Made by a program: the position numbers and the translations under genes. Shown here piece after piece: positions 29,539 through 37,535 of a stretch of 64,000 bases of DNA. The notes under the pieces are model-generated. The model did no database searches. It saw only the letters and a list, made by a program, of their open reading frames with translations, and was not told where the DNA came from. How positions within the stretch are numbered: position 1 is the stretch's first letter; every line of letters starts with the position of its first letter. The DNA comes from Enterococcus plantarum (lineage in GTDB: Bacteria; Bacillota; Bacilli; Lactobacillales; Enterococcaceae): contig NZ_MIKA01000004.1 in NCBI RefSeq assembly GCF_001730295.1, positions 1-64,000 on the forward strand, read 5' to 3'.

Positions 29539-29708
29539 GAGCCTGGGACATAACTAAAAACGTTATGTTTCAGGCTCTTAGTAACCGAATAAACGGTGGG
29601 CGCAGAAGCAACTCCTTCGGAAATAAGCCGAAATTCACAAAAATTTGAAGAGCAATTTTCGTAAATTCCTTCTTATTTCTCGGAGTTAAACATTTCTGTC
29701 CCAACCTC
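29539..29708. repeat. Intergenic composite repeat (family A, copy 4)
   Basis: GAGCCTGGGACATAAC pairs with GTTATGTTTCAGGCTC, then come AACCGAATAAACGG, GCGCAGAAGCAACTCCTTCG and a second inverted unit around GAAATAAG ... CTTATTTC. It closes with TTCTGTCCCAACCTC. It is the fullest copy in the window and fills most of the gap between gls24 and the yetF-like gene. Confidence 0.85.
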
Positions 29709-29722
29709 TTAAATTTAATAGT

Positions 29723-30259
29723 TTATTGAACTCTTGACTCTGTAGCATCTTTTGCTTTCGCTACACCGTTACTTGCCATTTTTTTGGCTTTTTCTGTTTG
29801 TTCACTTGTGAAATTGCTTACTGATTCGGTTGCATCACTTAAACGGTCTTGAACGGTCGTTGAATCTTCTTCATATTGCTCTTTTGATTTTACGTCTGTT
29901 ACAGTTACATTCACTTCCACTACTTTAAGAGAAGTCATTTTTTCTACTTCTCTAGAAATAACCTCTTTGATTTTTTCATATAACGCTGCGATATCTCTGC
30001 CGTATTCGGTTACAACATCTAAATCAACTGCAACTTGTTTTTTCCCTACTTCAACATCGATTCCAGTAGTAACATCTTCCCGATTAACAAGCTTATTAGC
30101 AACGTTTGAGAAAAAACCGCCTTCTACTGTTAGTAATCCATCTACTGACTCTAACGCAATCCCGATTATCTTTTGGATCACTTTATCATCATAAGTAAGT
30201 TCACCCTTGATTTCATTTACATTTACTTCTTCTTTTTTTTGTACATTTTTGTTATCCAT
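29723..30259 (-). CDS. Asp23/Gls24-family envelope stress protein
   Basis: 178 residues. The Asp23 domain covers about residues 15-120 (GELTYDDKVIQKIIGIALES, DLDVVTEYGRDIAALYEKIK, SLKVVEVNVTVTDVKS). A Lys/Ala/Thr-rich helical tail follows, with TEKAKKMASNGVAKAKDA. In enterococci Gls24 proteins are induced by starvation and bile and contribute to virulence. In staphylococci Asp23 coats the membrane via AmaP. It is third in a leftward operon after the AmaP-like and DUF2273 genes, so membrane recruitment by AmaP is expected. AGAAGGG is before the ATG. Confidence 0.92.
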   Translation of the reverse strand: MDNKNVQKKEEVNVNEIKGELTYDDKVIQKIIGIALESVDGLLTVEGGFFSNVANKLVNREDVTTGIDVEVGKKQVAVDLDVVTEYGRDIAALYEKIKEVISREVEKMTSLKVVEVNVTVTDVKSKEQYEEDSTTVQDRLSDATESVSNFTSEQTEKAKKMASNGVAKAKDATESRVQ

Positions 30260-30298
30260 ATGCTCAAATCCCTTCTTTTAGCTAATTTATTTATAGTT

Positions 30299-30496
30299 TT
30301 ACTTTCTTTTGTTAGAAAGAAAGATATCTATCCATCTCTGTGTACTCGCATACCATCCCACAAAACCACCAACAATAACAAATACGATAATTAGAACCGT
30401 TTTGAAAAAACCTAACGTCAATATCAATAGTGCAATCAACAAACCTGCTAGTGCACCAATAATAGGACCTCGATATGTTTCCCATATTTCATCCAT
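30299..30496 (-). CDS. DUF2273 small membrane protein
   Basis: 65 residues with two transmembrane helices (GPIIGALAGLLIALLILTLG and TVLIIVFVIVGGFVGWYAS) and a basic tail. The family is almost always encoded between amaP and asp23/gls24, as here, and is thought to join the membrane complex. GGAGG precedes the ATG, and the gene lies 10 bases after amaP. Confidence 0.9.
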   Translation of the reverse strand: MDEIWETYRGPIIGALAGLLIALLILTLGFFKTVLIIVFVIVGGFVGWYASTQRWIDIFLSNKRK

Positions 30497-30506
30497 ATGT
30501 TTCCTC

Positions 30507-31058
30507 CTATTTCACCCGATTATTATTTTCTGGTTGAGGTTTTTCGAATTTAATTTTGATTGAAATTTTTACATCAGGTCCAATCAAATCGTGTAGTTGA
30601 GTTTCTAACTGTTCACTCCATTTATCAGTTTTTCCATATAGATCTGAAACTATTTGAAAATCACCTTTAACTTTTATCTTTATCTTTTTTTGACTCATTG
30701 TTGCTTTCACATTTGGATTTTTCATCAATTTCTCTGCTGCTAATGCCTCAGCAACAACTCCTTCAACCGCCTTTTTGCTAATTCGTAAAACGCCATCTGT
30801 TTTTCTAAATTTAAATTGGCTCAATTTCTTTGGATAAAATATCGTAACCAACATTAGAACAAATAAAACAATGAAGACACTACCTGCGAGATAGAATGTG
30901 ATTGTAGGGAGCCATTCCCCAACTAATGGATACTCATCCAGATTTAAGAAGTAAAATGGTATAGATACGTATGTTTGATTAGATACTATTACTGAAAAAC
31001 ACAAATACATAAATAACAAAAGAAAAATAGCAACAATTGTTTTTTTTAGTTTACTCAA
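30507..31058 (-). CDS. amaP: Alkaline shock response membrane anchor protein AmaP
   Basis: 183 residues. Two N-terminal transmembrane segments (IVAIFLLLFMYLCFSVIVSN and LAGSVFIVLFVLMLVTIFYP) are followed by a soluble Asp23-related domain that ends with an ISIKIKFEKP strand. In S. aureus AmaP anchors Asp23 at the membrane. The start is a TTG at 31058, six bases after AGGAGG, with no better ATG. It is the first gene of the amaP-DUF2273-gls24 operon. Confidence 0.88.
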   Translation of the reverse strand: MSKLKKTIVAIFLLLFMYLCFSVIVSNQTYVSIPFYFLNLDEYPLVGEWLPTITFYLAGSVFIVLFVLMLVTIFYPKKLSQFKFRKTDGVLRISKKAVEGVVAEALAAEKLMKNPNVKATMSQKKIKIKVKGDFQIVSDLYGKTDKWSEQLETQLHDLIGPDVKISIKIKFEKPQPENNNRVK

Positions 31059-31351
31059 AGTGAACCTCCTGTCAATTATTGTCTTTATTTATATCTATAT
31101 ATAAAAATAACAATAATTTGCTATTTCTGTCAAAAGGTATGCTTCGGAGTAGCTAGTTGATTAATGAACATAACAAGCAAAAACAGCGCTTAATGATAGA
31201 ACTATAAAAGTGCTTTCTACCTTTAAGATTATATTTTTATGCCTAAAACGACGGTTTTAGGGAATCATCTAACTAAGCAAATCTGATTCAATATGCTTAG
31301 ATCAAATCCTGATCCTTTACCTAAAACCAGCAATTAGAAACTAAAAAAAGC
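31059..31351. other. Upstream region of the amaP operon
   Basis: Non-coding, AT-rich, about 290 bases. It should contain the leftward stress-inducible promoter of amaP-gls24. No sigma-B-type GTTT...GGGTAT pair was found, in keeping with enterococci lacking sigma B. Confidence 0.4.
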
Positions 31352-31385
31352 GTTCAAACAAAACTTTTCACAGCTTTGTTTGAAC
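31352..31385 (-). terminator. Terminator after the NAD(P)-binding oxidoreductase gene
   Basis: GTTCAAACAAA and TTTGTTTGAAC pair perfectly around a 12-base loop; CTAAAAAAAG on the left yields the U tail. Confidence 0.85.
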
Positions 31386-31400
31386 ACCTCGAATGGCTTT

Positions 31401-32024
31401 CTATTGATGAACACTAAAACGTTGGTTAGGATGTGTATTCTTTTCGATTTCATCTACCATCGCAATTGCATAATCAGCGTATGAGATATAGCTCTTGCCG
31501 TCTTTATCTACTTCTAGTTCTTCTCCTGCTATCACATATTTGCCTGTAATTGGGCCTTCTGCATCAAATTCTGCTGCTGGGCTAATGTAGGTCCAATTCA
31601 ATCCTTTGGATGCTTCCAATAAGTCTAACCCTTTGCCCATTGCAGTCGCTAATGGTTTAAATGCTTCAGGAAAATCTGGTGTTTCGCTTAAACGAACCGT
31701 ATGTTCTGGATTTACAAATAAGCTTCCAGCTCCACCAACAATGAATAAACGCGTTTTTTGATTTGTTAAAATATCGATCAAGTGTTGTGTTGACCCTGTA
31801 AATTCGCTCACATCACCCCAGAACCCCAAGGCACTGACTAAGACATCAAAGTCTTTGACATCCTCTGTTGTTAAGGCATATACATCTCTTTCAATTACAG
31901 GCGTGCCATCTGTGATTTTAGCTGCATCACGAACAATAGCTGTCACATCTAATCCTCGTTTTTTTGCTACTTTCAAAATTTCTGAACCTGCTTTTCCATT
32001 TGCTCCTAAAATTGCTACTTTCAT
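31401..32024 (-). CDS. NAD(P)-binding atypical SDR / NmrA-like protein (YwnB-like)
   Basis: A 207-residue single Rossmann domain. The dinucleotide-binding motif is MKVAILGANGKAGSEILKVA; VLVSALGFWG follows, as does IVGGAGSLFV. The catalytic YxxxK of classical SDRs is not evident, consistent with NmrA-type or flavin-reductase-like members. It is encoded 67 bases downstream of an Rrf2 regulator, the same pairing as B. subtilis ywnA-ywnB, so it is probably a regulated stress reductase. The substrate is unknown. Confidence 0.88.
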   Translation of the reverse strand: MKVAILGANGKAGSEILKVAKKRGLDVTAIVRDAAKITDGTPVIERDVYALTTEDVKDFDVLVSALGFWGDVSEFTGSTQHLIDILTNQKTRLFIVGGAGSLFVNPEHTVRLSETPDFPEAFKPLATAMGKGLDLLEASKGLNWTYISPAAEFDAEGPITGKYVIAGEELEVDKDGKSYISYADYAIAMVDEIEKNTHPNQRFSVHQ

Positions 32025-32091
32025 GATGATCTTCCTTCCTTTTAATGAAACTTTTTTTGTTACATTTTATTTTAAAAAGAGAAGAGACCGT

Positions 32092-32514
32092 TCAAGTCTC
32101 TTGTTGCTTGATTTGATGGATTACATCCGACAAATTAATCTCTTTTAGTTCTGCTTCCATGCTTTGCTGAACCTTTGCATATTGCACTTCCAAAGCCGTT
32201 TGGATAGTTGCTCCGACTAGACAGTTTGGATTAGGATTTTGGTGAATATTGAATACTTCATGATCTAATTCAACTGCTTCATAGATATCGTAGAGAGAAA
32301 TATCTTCCGGTTTTTTCAATAAATACGTTTGCGTGGCACCTCTGCTTGTATGAATGAGTCCAGCTTTTTTTAGCTTACTCATCAGTCTTCTAACAACAAC
32401 TGGATTTGTATTGACACTTGCAGCAATCAATTCAGAATTGACACGATCGGGTGGTCCGATTTCGATCAAACTGAGGATATGGATCGCCACACTTAATTTT
32501 GTCGACATGGCCAT
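32092..32514 (-). CDS. Rrf2-family transcriptional regulator (YwnA-like)
   Basis: The start is the ATG at 32514 (140 residues), eight bases after GGAG. The winged helix is clear in STKLSVAIHILSLIEIG, then ELIAASVNTNPVVVRRLMSK and a G-turn GLIHTSRGATQTYLL. Only one Cys (PNPNCLVG) is present, so the three-Cys iron-sulphur cluster of IscR/NsrR cannot form; this is the YwnA/CymR-like cluster-free type. It probably represses itself and the adjacent reductase gene. Confidence 0.9.
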   Translation of the reverse strand: MAMSTKLSVAIHILSLIEIGPPDRVNSELIAASVNTNPVVVRRLMSKLKKAGLIHTSRGATQTYLLKKPEDISLYDIYEAVELDHEVFNIHQNPNPNCLVGATIQTALEVQYAKVQQSMEAELKEINLSDVIHQIKQQET

Positions 32515-32660
32515 GTCTATCACTCCAACTCTTAGTAACAAAATAAGTTACATTTAAATCTTACTGCGTTTTCTTGTAATTGTCAATGAAAAGTATTCGA
32601 TTATTTTAAGTTATTCACATAGTTAGCAACGAAATCCCTATTTCTAAACGACTGATCGCA

Positions 32661-32721
32661 AAAAACGACTTCCAACTTCCTCACACCTCAATTCCAGAAG
32701 GTACTAAGTTGAAAATCGTTT
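32661..32721 (-). terminator. Terminator of the YfhO / WxL surface operon
   Basis: AAAACGACTTCCAACTT pairs with AAGTTGAAAATCGTTT (two internal mismatches) around a GA-rich loop, with an A run on the left giving the U tail. It lies just past the YfhO stop. Confidence 0.6.
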
Positions 32722-32732
32722 CAAGCAGTGAT

Positions 32733-35357
32733 CTAATCCATATAAAAAGGATCTGTCTCTTTCTTACGCACTATCCAAACATATGCAATAAAACTACCCA
32801 TACATATAAGCAGTAACGCAACACCTGTCAAAAATCCTTGCGGTAAAAAGACAAATTCAATTTCATGTTCTCCAGCACTTACTGGTAAGGTCAAAAGGGC
32901 CTGCTTAAAAGTAGGAATAGACACTTTTTTCCCATCAATATATGCCTTCCATCCCTTATCATATGGGATACTCGTAAAGAGGACTTGATCTTGATCCAAT
33001 GATACTTCCGCCTTCGCTCTACGTCCTTCCACTTTAAATTCAACCCCGTTATCCTTGATTGCTTCAATAGATTGACTGAATTTATCAACATCTAATAACG
33101 CAACATCGGGTTGAACGATTTGAAAAACATTTTGCTTTTTAACATTGGAAATAGTCATTTTAAATGTAACTTTTTTGGCTTCTTTATGGTAACCTAAGGA
33201 GTAATACTGCCCAGTCTCACTAACGGAACTGTCATACACCACACCATCTACTTCTAACTTCAACGTCGGGCTCCCAAAGGTTCTATAATCTACTGGAAAA
33301 ATACTGACATATGCCTGTTTATTAGCTGGCACCTCTACTGTCCATTCCAAAACCATCGGTTCATTTTGTTTTTTAGGAATATAGGTCACAACATCCGTTT
33401 GATTGATTCGTCCCTTTTCTTCACGTATGTTCACCATATTCACTTGCTCTAAGTCACTAAACGTAAAGAAATCTTCGTTCGTTTTCGCTAAATGATTCAA
33501 GAGTGTTGCTTGAGATTCGACTGCACCAGGTTCATAGATTGCATCATCTGTCCACATCCCTAAAGGCAATGCATACTTATTTTCATAAAGTGCATACTCT
33601 TCTTTTTCAGAGATTTTACTATAACCAAATTTCAGAACATCCTCTTTCGCTAAATTGTATTTTATCCCTACTAATGAATCCATCAAAAGAGTATTGTTGG
33701 CATAACGAATATTCAAGTTCGTTCCTAACGATCGATACCCTAATCCGTTCAAATAGTACGACGAATGACGATTTCGAATGGAGGAGAACATACTGACACC
33801 GCTATATCCATAATTAAACGCATCATTAGGTGAAACAGGATTCAAATTTTCTAAACGATAGAACGTGTCATTATCATCTTTCGTTTGATCCACTAGTTCT
33901 TTGATTGGTTGATAGGGATCTGCATAGTATTTTCGAGCTGGATAATGCCACTCCGTTTGGATTCCCTCAACGATACCATAACTATTAAGTCCCGCCTCTA
34001 CACAAACCAATAGAATAAAAAAGACCCCAATGCCCTTTCTAAAACCGTTTTTTCTTTTTACTAAAGCAAAAAGGAACAAGTAACTAATTAAAAAAACGAG
34101 TGTCCAAATAAAATTGATTGATTGAATATAGGTATAATCACCTTGACCCGTCATAAATTTTACCGCCATATACGTGCCTATCAAGCCCAAAACAATGGTT
34201 ACCAACTGATCAAAATCATCAGGCTTAAATTTTTCAAAACCGTAACCTGCTAGGACTAAAACGAAGAAAGAGAACAAAAAACTAAATCGAAAATTAAACA
34301 TGTTTGGCGTATGCATCCCTTGCCAAAAGAGATTTAGCGGTTCTAAATAGAAACTCGCCACTAAGACAAGCAGTAGACTGCCATAGCAAATTTTTTGGCG
34401 TAATGCTACTTTCTTCGTCACAAAAAAGAATAGACAAAAAACAACTGCCAACAAACCAATATAAATAAAAGGAGTTGACTTAACCTTCGTACTATCATAG
34501 ATCCCTACCATATTTTTGATCACTAAATCCCAGGGACCAGTGTTTTTTGTTTTCAATCTAACAATTTTACTAAGTGCTTCACCATTGTTTCTCAAATCTA
34601 GTAAAGTCGGTAAAATCATGACCATTGATGCCCCACCTGCTAAGAGTGATGTGATCAAATACATTGGAAAACGAGGCAAATATTGGGAACGGTTCGTCAA
34701 CAAGCGTGCGAGAAAATAGCCAAAAGTAAACACCCCCACCATAAATGCCATATAAAAGTTTGACACAAATAAAAGAAAGTAGCTAACAAACAAAAGAACT
34801 GGCTTTTTTTTGTCCATTAAACGGTGAATTCCCAAAACAATCAAAGGTAAGTAAAGCATAGCATCCAACCACATAAGAATTTCAGAATAAGCAATAACAA
34901 ACGACATCAACGCATATGAAACACTCAATACAACATGATTCCACTTAGGCAAACGAAACGTCTGATAAGAAAAAATCCAAAATGCTCCGCCCAAACTACC
35001 GATTTTCAACAGGGTCAGGTAATAAAGAAAATCTGGAAGCTGAAGACTTGAAAAGAATAGAACCAACGGACTAAATATTCCGCCTAAATAATAAGCAATA
35101 AAGGTCCAATAATTCAACCCCATCGAACTATTCCACGTATAAAAAATACTTTGATCGCCTTTAAATACGTTGTTTAAACTAGCATAAAAATTAACATATT
35201 GAGAAAAAGCATCACTCGCTAAAATAGTTCGATGCTCACTTCCTGGATAAATACCGATTTTTGCATATACAACAACCATGATCAACATCGGCAACGCTAG
35301 ACTCAATAGTATATAAAGACCATTATCTTTAATAAATAAATGAATTTTCTTTCTCAT
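32733..35357 (-). CDS. YfhO-family multispanning membrane protein
   Basis: 874 residues with 12 to 14 transmembrane helices, a large extracytoplasmic domain (about 500-830) and a final C-terminal helix. Family marks are the N-terminal LPMLIMVVVYAKIGIYPGSE, WNSSMGLNYW, and near the end FTSIPYDKGWKAYIDGKKV. YfhO proteins have a GT-C-like fold, and relatives have been linked to glycosylation of lipoteichoic acid in Listeria and Bacillus. It lies 19 bases after a signal peptidase gene, at the end of the WxL operon. This suggests, as inference, that it glycosylates a wall polymer or surface proteins of this locus. Confidence 0.88.
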   Translation of the reverse strand: MRKKIHLFIKDNGLYILLSLALPMLIMVVVYAKIGIYPGSEHRTILASDAFSQYVNFYASLNNVFKGDQSIFYTWNSSMGLNYWTFIAYYLGGIFSPLVLFFSSLQLPDFLYYLTLLKIGSLGGAFWIFSYQTFRLPKWNHVVLSVSYALMSFVIAYSEILMWLDAMLYLPLIVLGIHRLMDKKKPVLLFVSYFLLFVSNFYMAFMVGVFTFGYFLARLLTNRSQYLPRFPMYLITSLLAGGASMVMILPTLLDLRNNGEALSKIVRLKTKNTGPWDLVIKNMVGIYDSTKVKSTPFIYIGLLAVVFCLFFFVTKKVALRQKICYGSLLLVLVASFYLEPLNLFWQGMHTPNMFNFRFSFLFSFFVLVLAGYGFEKFKPDDFDQLVTIVLGLIGTYMAVKFMTGQGDYTYIQSINFIWTLVFLISYLFLFALVKRKNGFRKGIGVFFILLVCVEAGLNSYGIVEGIQTEWHYPARKYYADPYQPIKELVDQTKDDNDTFYRLENLNPVSPNDAFNYGYSGVSMFSSIRNRHSSYYLNGLGYRSLGTNLNIRYANNTLLMDSLVGIKYNLAKEDVLKFGYSKISEKEEYALYENKYALPLGMWTDDAIYEPGAVESQATLLNHLAKTNEDFFTFSDLEQVNMVNIREEKGRINQTDVVTYIPKKQNEPMVLEWTVEVPANKQAYVSIFPVDYRTFGSPTLKLEVDGVVYDSSVSETGQYYSLGYHKEAKKVTFKMTISNVKKQNVFQIVQPDVALLDVDKFSQSIEAIKDNGVEFKVEGRRAKAEVSLDQDQVLFTSIPYDKGWKAYIDGKKVSIPTFKQALLTLPVSAGEHEIEFVFLPQGFLTGVALLLICMGSFIAYVWIVRKKETDPFYMD

Positions 35358-35376
35358 ACTAACCTCACTTTACAGT

Positions 35377-36096
35377 TTAATGAACAAATCCAAATCGATT
35401 GAATGGATAAAATCTAAAGTTAACCACCCCTTCAATTTGATCACTGCTAACAAACCCAATCGAACGACTATCTTTAGAATTGGAACGGTTATCCCCTAAA
35501 ACAAAATAGTGATCCTTCGGAATTTCTTCTACATTACGTAATAAATTCAAAGTAGGTTCCTGTGCAATCCTCACTACTACAGTGCTATCTGGTAAAACTC
35601 CGGCATCGATCCATTGGGAAAGATCCACATCGTTATCTAGATGCTCAACTAGATACAATTGGTCATTCTTGACAAAGATACGATCCCCAGGTAATCCAAT
35701 CACGCGTTTGACATACGACTCACCCAGCCCATCTTTAGGTTCAAAAGTCACAATATCATAGCGCTCAAATTTTTTACTTTTGTGAACAAGCAAGCGGTCT
35801 CCATTTTGGAATGTAGGATCCATTGAATGACCATCCACAAAATGAGCGCGATAGTTTAAAAGAAAATTGATACAACTAATAGCAAACATCAGAAATACGA
35901 GTGTCTCTAAATAATTGGAGCGTTTCGCTCGTTTATTTTTCCCCATTGTTTTTTTTATTTTTTGCTTTTTAGAACTCTGAATTTGGTTTTTCTTCTCAGA
36001 TGACCGTCTTTTTCTTTTTTTGGGGGGATATGGACTTTTTCGGTTTACCTTATATGCTTCTTCCTGCTGTTTTTTTCTTAATCTTTTCGGACCCAT
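35377..36096 (-). CDS. Type I signal peptidase with intact catalytic dyad
   Basis: 239 residues. A strikingly basic N-terminal extension of about 58 residues precedes a single transmembrane helix (ETLVFLMFAISCINFLL). Catalytic motifs are FVDGHSMDPTF with Ser91 and SYVKRVIGLPGDRI with Lys130; VLGDNRSNSKDSRSIGFV follows. It should cleave Sec signal peptides, presumably those of the WxL proteins encoded upstream in the same operon. It lies 18 bases after a paralogue that has lost both catalytic residues. Confidence 0.93.
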   Translation of the reverse strand: MGPKRLRKKQQEEAYKVNRKSPYPPKKRKRRSSEKKNQIQSSKKQKIKKTMGKNKRAKRSNYLETLVFLMFAISCINFLLNYRAHFVDGHSMDPTFQNGDRLLVHKSKKFERYDIVTFEPKDGLGESYVKRVIGLPGDRIFVKNDQLYLVEHLDNDVDLSQWIDAGVLPDSTVVVRIAQEPTLNLLRNVEEIPKDHYFVLGDNRSNSKDSRSIGFVSSDQIEGVVNFRFYPFNRFGFVH

Positions 36097-36114
36097 ATCA
36101 TCTACCTATCTTTT

Positions 36115-36813
36115 CTACAATTTCATCATTTCATGAAGTGGGAGTAATTTCATTGTAGCAACACCTATGATATCCTTCTCGTCAACGAGCCCGTAATATC
36201 GACTATCGGTTGCGAAAGTGCGATTATCCCCTAAAACTAAATATTTCCCTTGGGGTATCCTTCCTAGAACTGTTCCTGGTATATCTTCTGTACTAAAGTC
36301 TTCTGTTAATTGGTACCCTTCTTTTTTAGCTTTTTGCAACTCTTCAGTTAAAAAACGCTCCACTTGTTCTTGCCCATTAATCAACAAAGTATCCTCTTTG
36401 TATGTTATTTTTTCTCCTGGTAGACCAATCACCCTACGAGTAGAAACTTCTTTTGAACGTTTTGGCACATGAAAATAAACAAGGGAAAATCTTTTGATTT
36501 CTCCTAAACGATTAACGAAAATACGATTCGGTTCTTTCAAATTCGGAGCCATTCCAAAACCTTCTATTTGTGGAATCACAAAGGTCAATAAAGACACTAG
36601 GTAAATGAGCAACACAGCTATTGTGAGACTGGAAATCAATTCTACAAGTAGCTTCTTAATTCTTTTTCGCTGCCTTTTTTTTCTTTGTTTCAATGATTGC
36701 TTTCTAAAGTGTTTTTGTTTCACAGATTTTTTAGAAGCAGAATGAGGTGGCTGGCCCCTTTTCCTATTTCTACCTTTTTTTTGTTGAAGAACTTTTGGCT
36801 TATTTCTACTCAT
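36115..36813 (-). CDS. Signal peptidase I-like protein lacking the Ser/Lys dyad
   Basis: 232 residues with the same plan as its neighbour: about 55 basic residues, one transmembrane helix, and the signal peptidase fold. At the nucleophile the family text G-x-SM-x-P reads EGFGMAPNL, so Gly87 replaces Ser. At the general base KRVIGLPG reads RRVIGLPG, so Arg126 replaces Lys. Other fold motifs (VLGDNRTFATDSRYYGLV) are kept. It should be unable to cleave peptides. Streptococcal pilus islands encode a comparable dyad-less SipA needed for pilus assembly, so a chaperone or assembly role in this WxL locus is plausible. AGGAGG is before the ATG. Confidence 0.9.
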   Translation of the reverse strand: MSRNKPKVLQQKKGRNRKRGQPPHSASKKSVKQKHFRKQSLKQRKKRQRKRIKKLLVELISSLTIAVLLIYLVSLLTFVIPQIEGFGMAPNLKEPNRIFVNRLGEIKRFSLVYFHVPKRSKEVSTRRVIGLPGEKITYKEDTLLINGQEQVERFLTEELQKAKKEGYQLTEDFSTEDIPGTVLGRIPQGKYLVLGDNRTFATDSRYYGLVDEKDIIGVATMKLLPLHEMMKL

Positions 36814-36844
36814 TAAAGAACCTCCTTAACGTGCGAGAAAATAG

Positions 36845-37510
36845 CTATTTATTTCCTTTTAAAGATGCTTCATTGATTCGGAAATACTTTAATACTTTTT
36901 TCTGATTGTCTTGGGTTTTCTTCAAGTCTGCTTTGTACCCGTCTAATGTTTCTTGGTCGCTTAATGACTCTACCGTTTGACTTCCCATATTCACTCCTAA
37001 TTCTTTCATGTTTGAATATAGGCGATTCAATTGTTTTTGCCCTTCTTCAGATAATCGTCCATTTGCAGAATGTGCCCCGTAACTAGCGAGTCGCGCCGAT
37101 AAATCATATAGCGTTCCTTGAACTTTTTTAGGGTTATCTGTCCCCTGTACTTGATTCAGTTGCTCCTCGATACCTGAAATTAAAAAGTAGCCTTGGACCA
37201 ACGCATCTGAATCTTTTTTTCCTAGATTGGTTGCTTGATAATAACGACTGTAAAACGCTCCACTTAGTCCGATGATTCCTATCAATAAAAACGTTATCAC
37301 CCAACGAATTTGTTGTTTGCGTTTTTTCATCAAAGCACGGCAGGCTCTCTTCCATTTTTTCAGTTTAGGCTTTCGTTTTGGCTTCTTGACTTTCAGTCGA
37401 CGAATTTTTTTACCCGTTTGCATTGTCACCACCGAAAAGATAAGCATAAATACAAAACAGAGGATAGCTAAGGAAAGTAATCCTATAAATAACCAATCTA
37501 GTATTTCCAT
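36845..37510 (-). CDS. Membrane protein of the WxL locus, basic cytoplasmic loop
   Basis: 221 residues, not assigned to a named family. Helix 1 (WLFIGLLSLAILCFVFMLIF) and helix 2 (IRWVITFLLIGIIGLSGAFY) bracket a cytoplasmic loop of about 45 residues extremely rich in Lys and Arg. The C-terminal ~120 residues should lie outside the membrane and form helices. Encoded between the DUF916/DUF3324 protein and the catalytically dead signal peptidase, with 25- and 31-base gaps, it is very likely part of the same assembly. GGAGG before the ATG. Confidence 0.75.
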   Translation of the reverse strand: MEILDWLFIGLLSLAILCFVFMLIFSVVTMQTGKKIRRLKVKKPKRKPKLKKWKRACRALMKKRKQQIRWVITFLLIGIIGLSGAFYSRYYQATNLGKKDSDALVQGYFLISGIEEQLNQVQGTDNPKKVQGTLYDLSARLASYGAHSANGRLSEEGQKQLNRLYSNMKELGVNMGSQTVESLSDQETLDGYKADLKKTQDNQKKVLKYFRINEASLKGNK

Positions 37511-37535
37511 TCTTCTAGGCCTCCTCTAGTACTCA

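Noticed and set aside
36115-36813. Sequencing error as the cause of the lost Ser and Lys in the signal peptidase paralogue
   Set aside because: Two independent single-residue changes at exactly the catalytic positions with an otherwise intact frame are unlikely to be errors.
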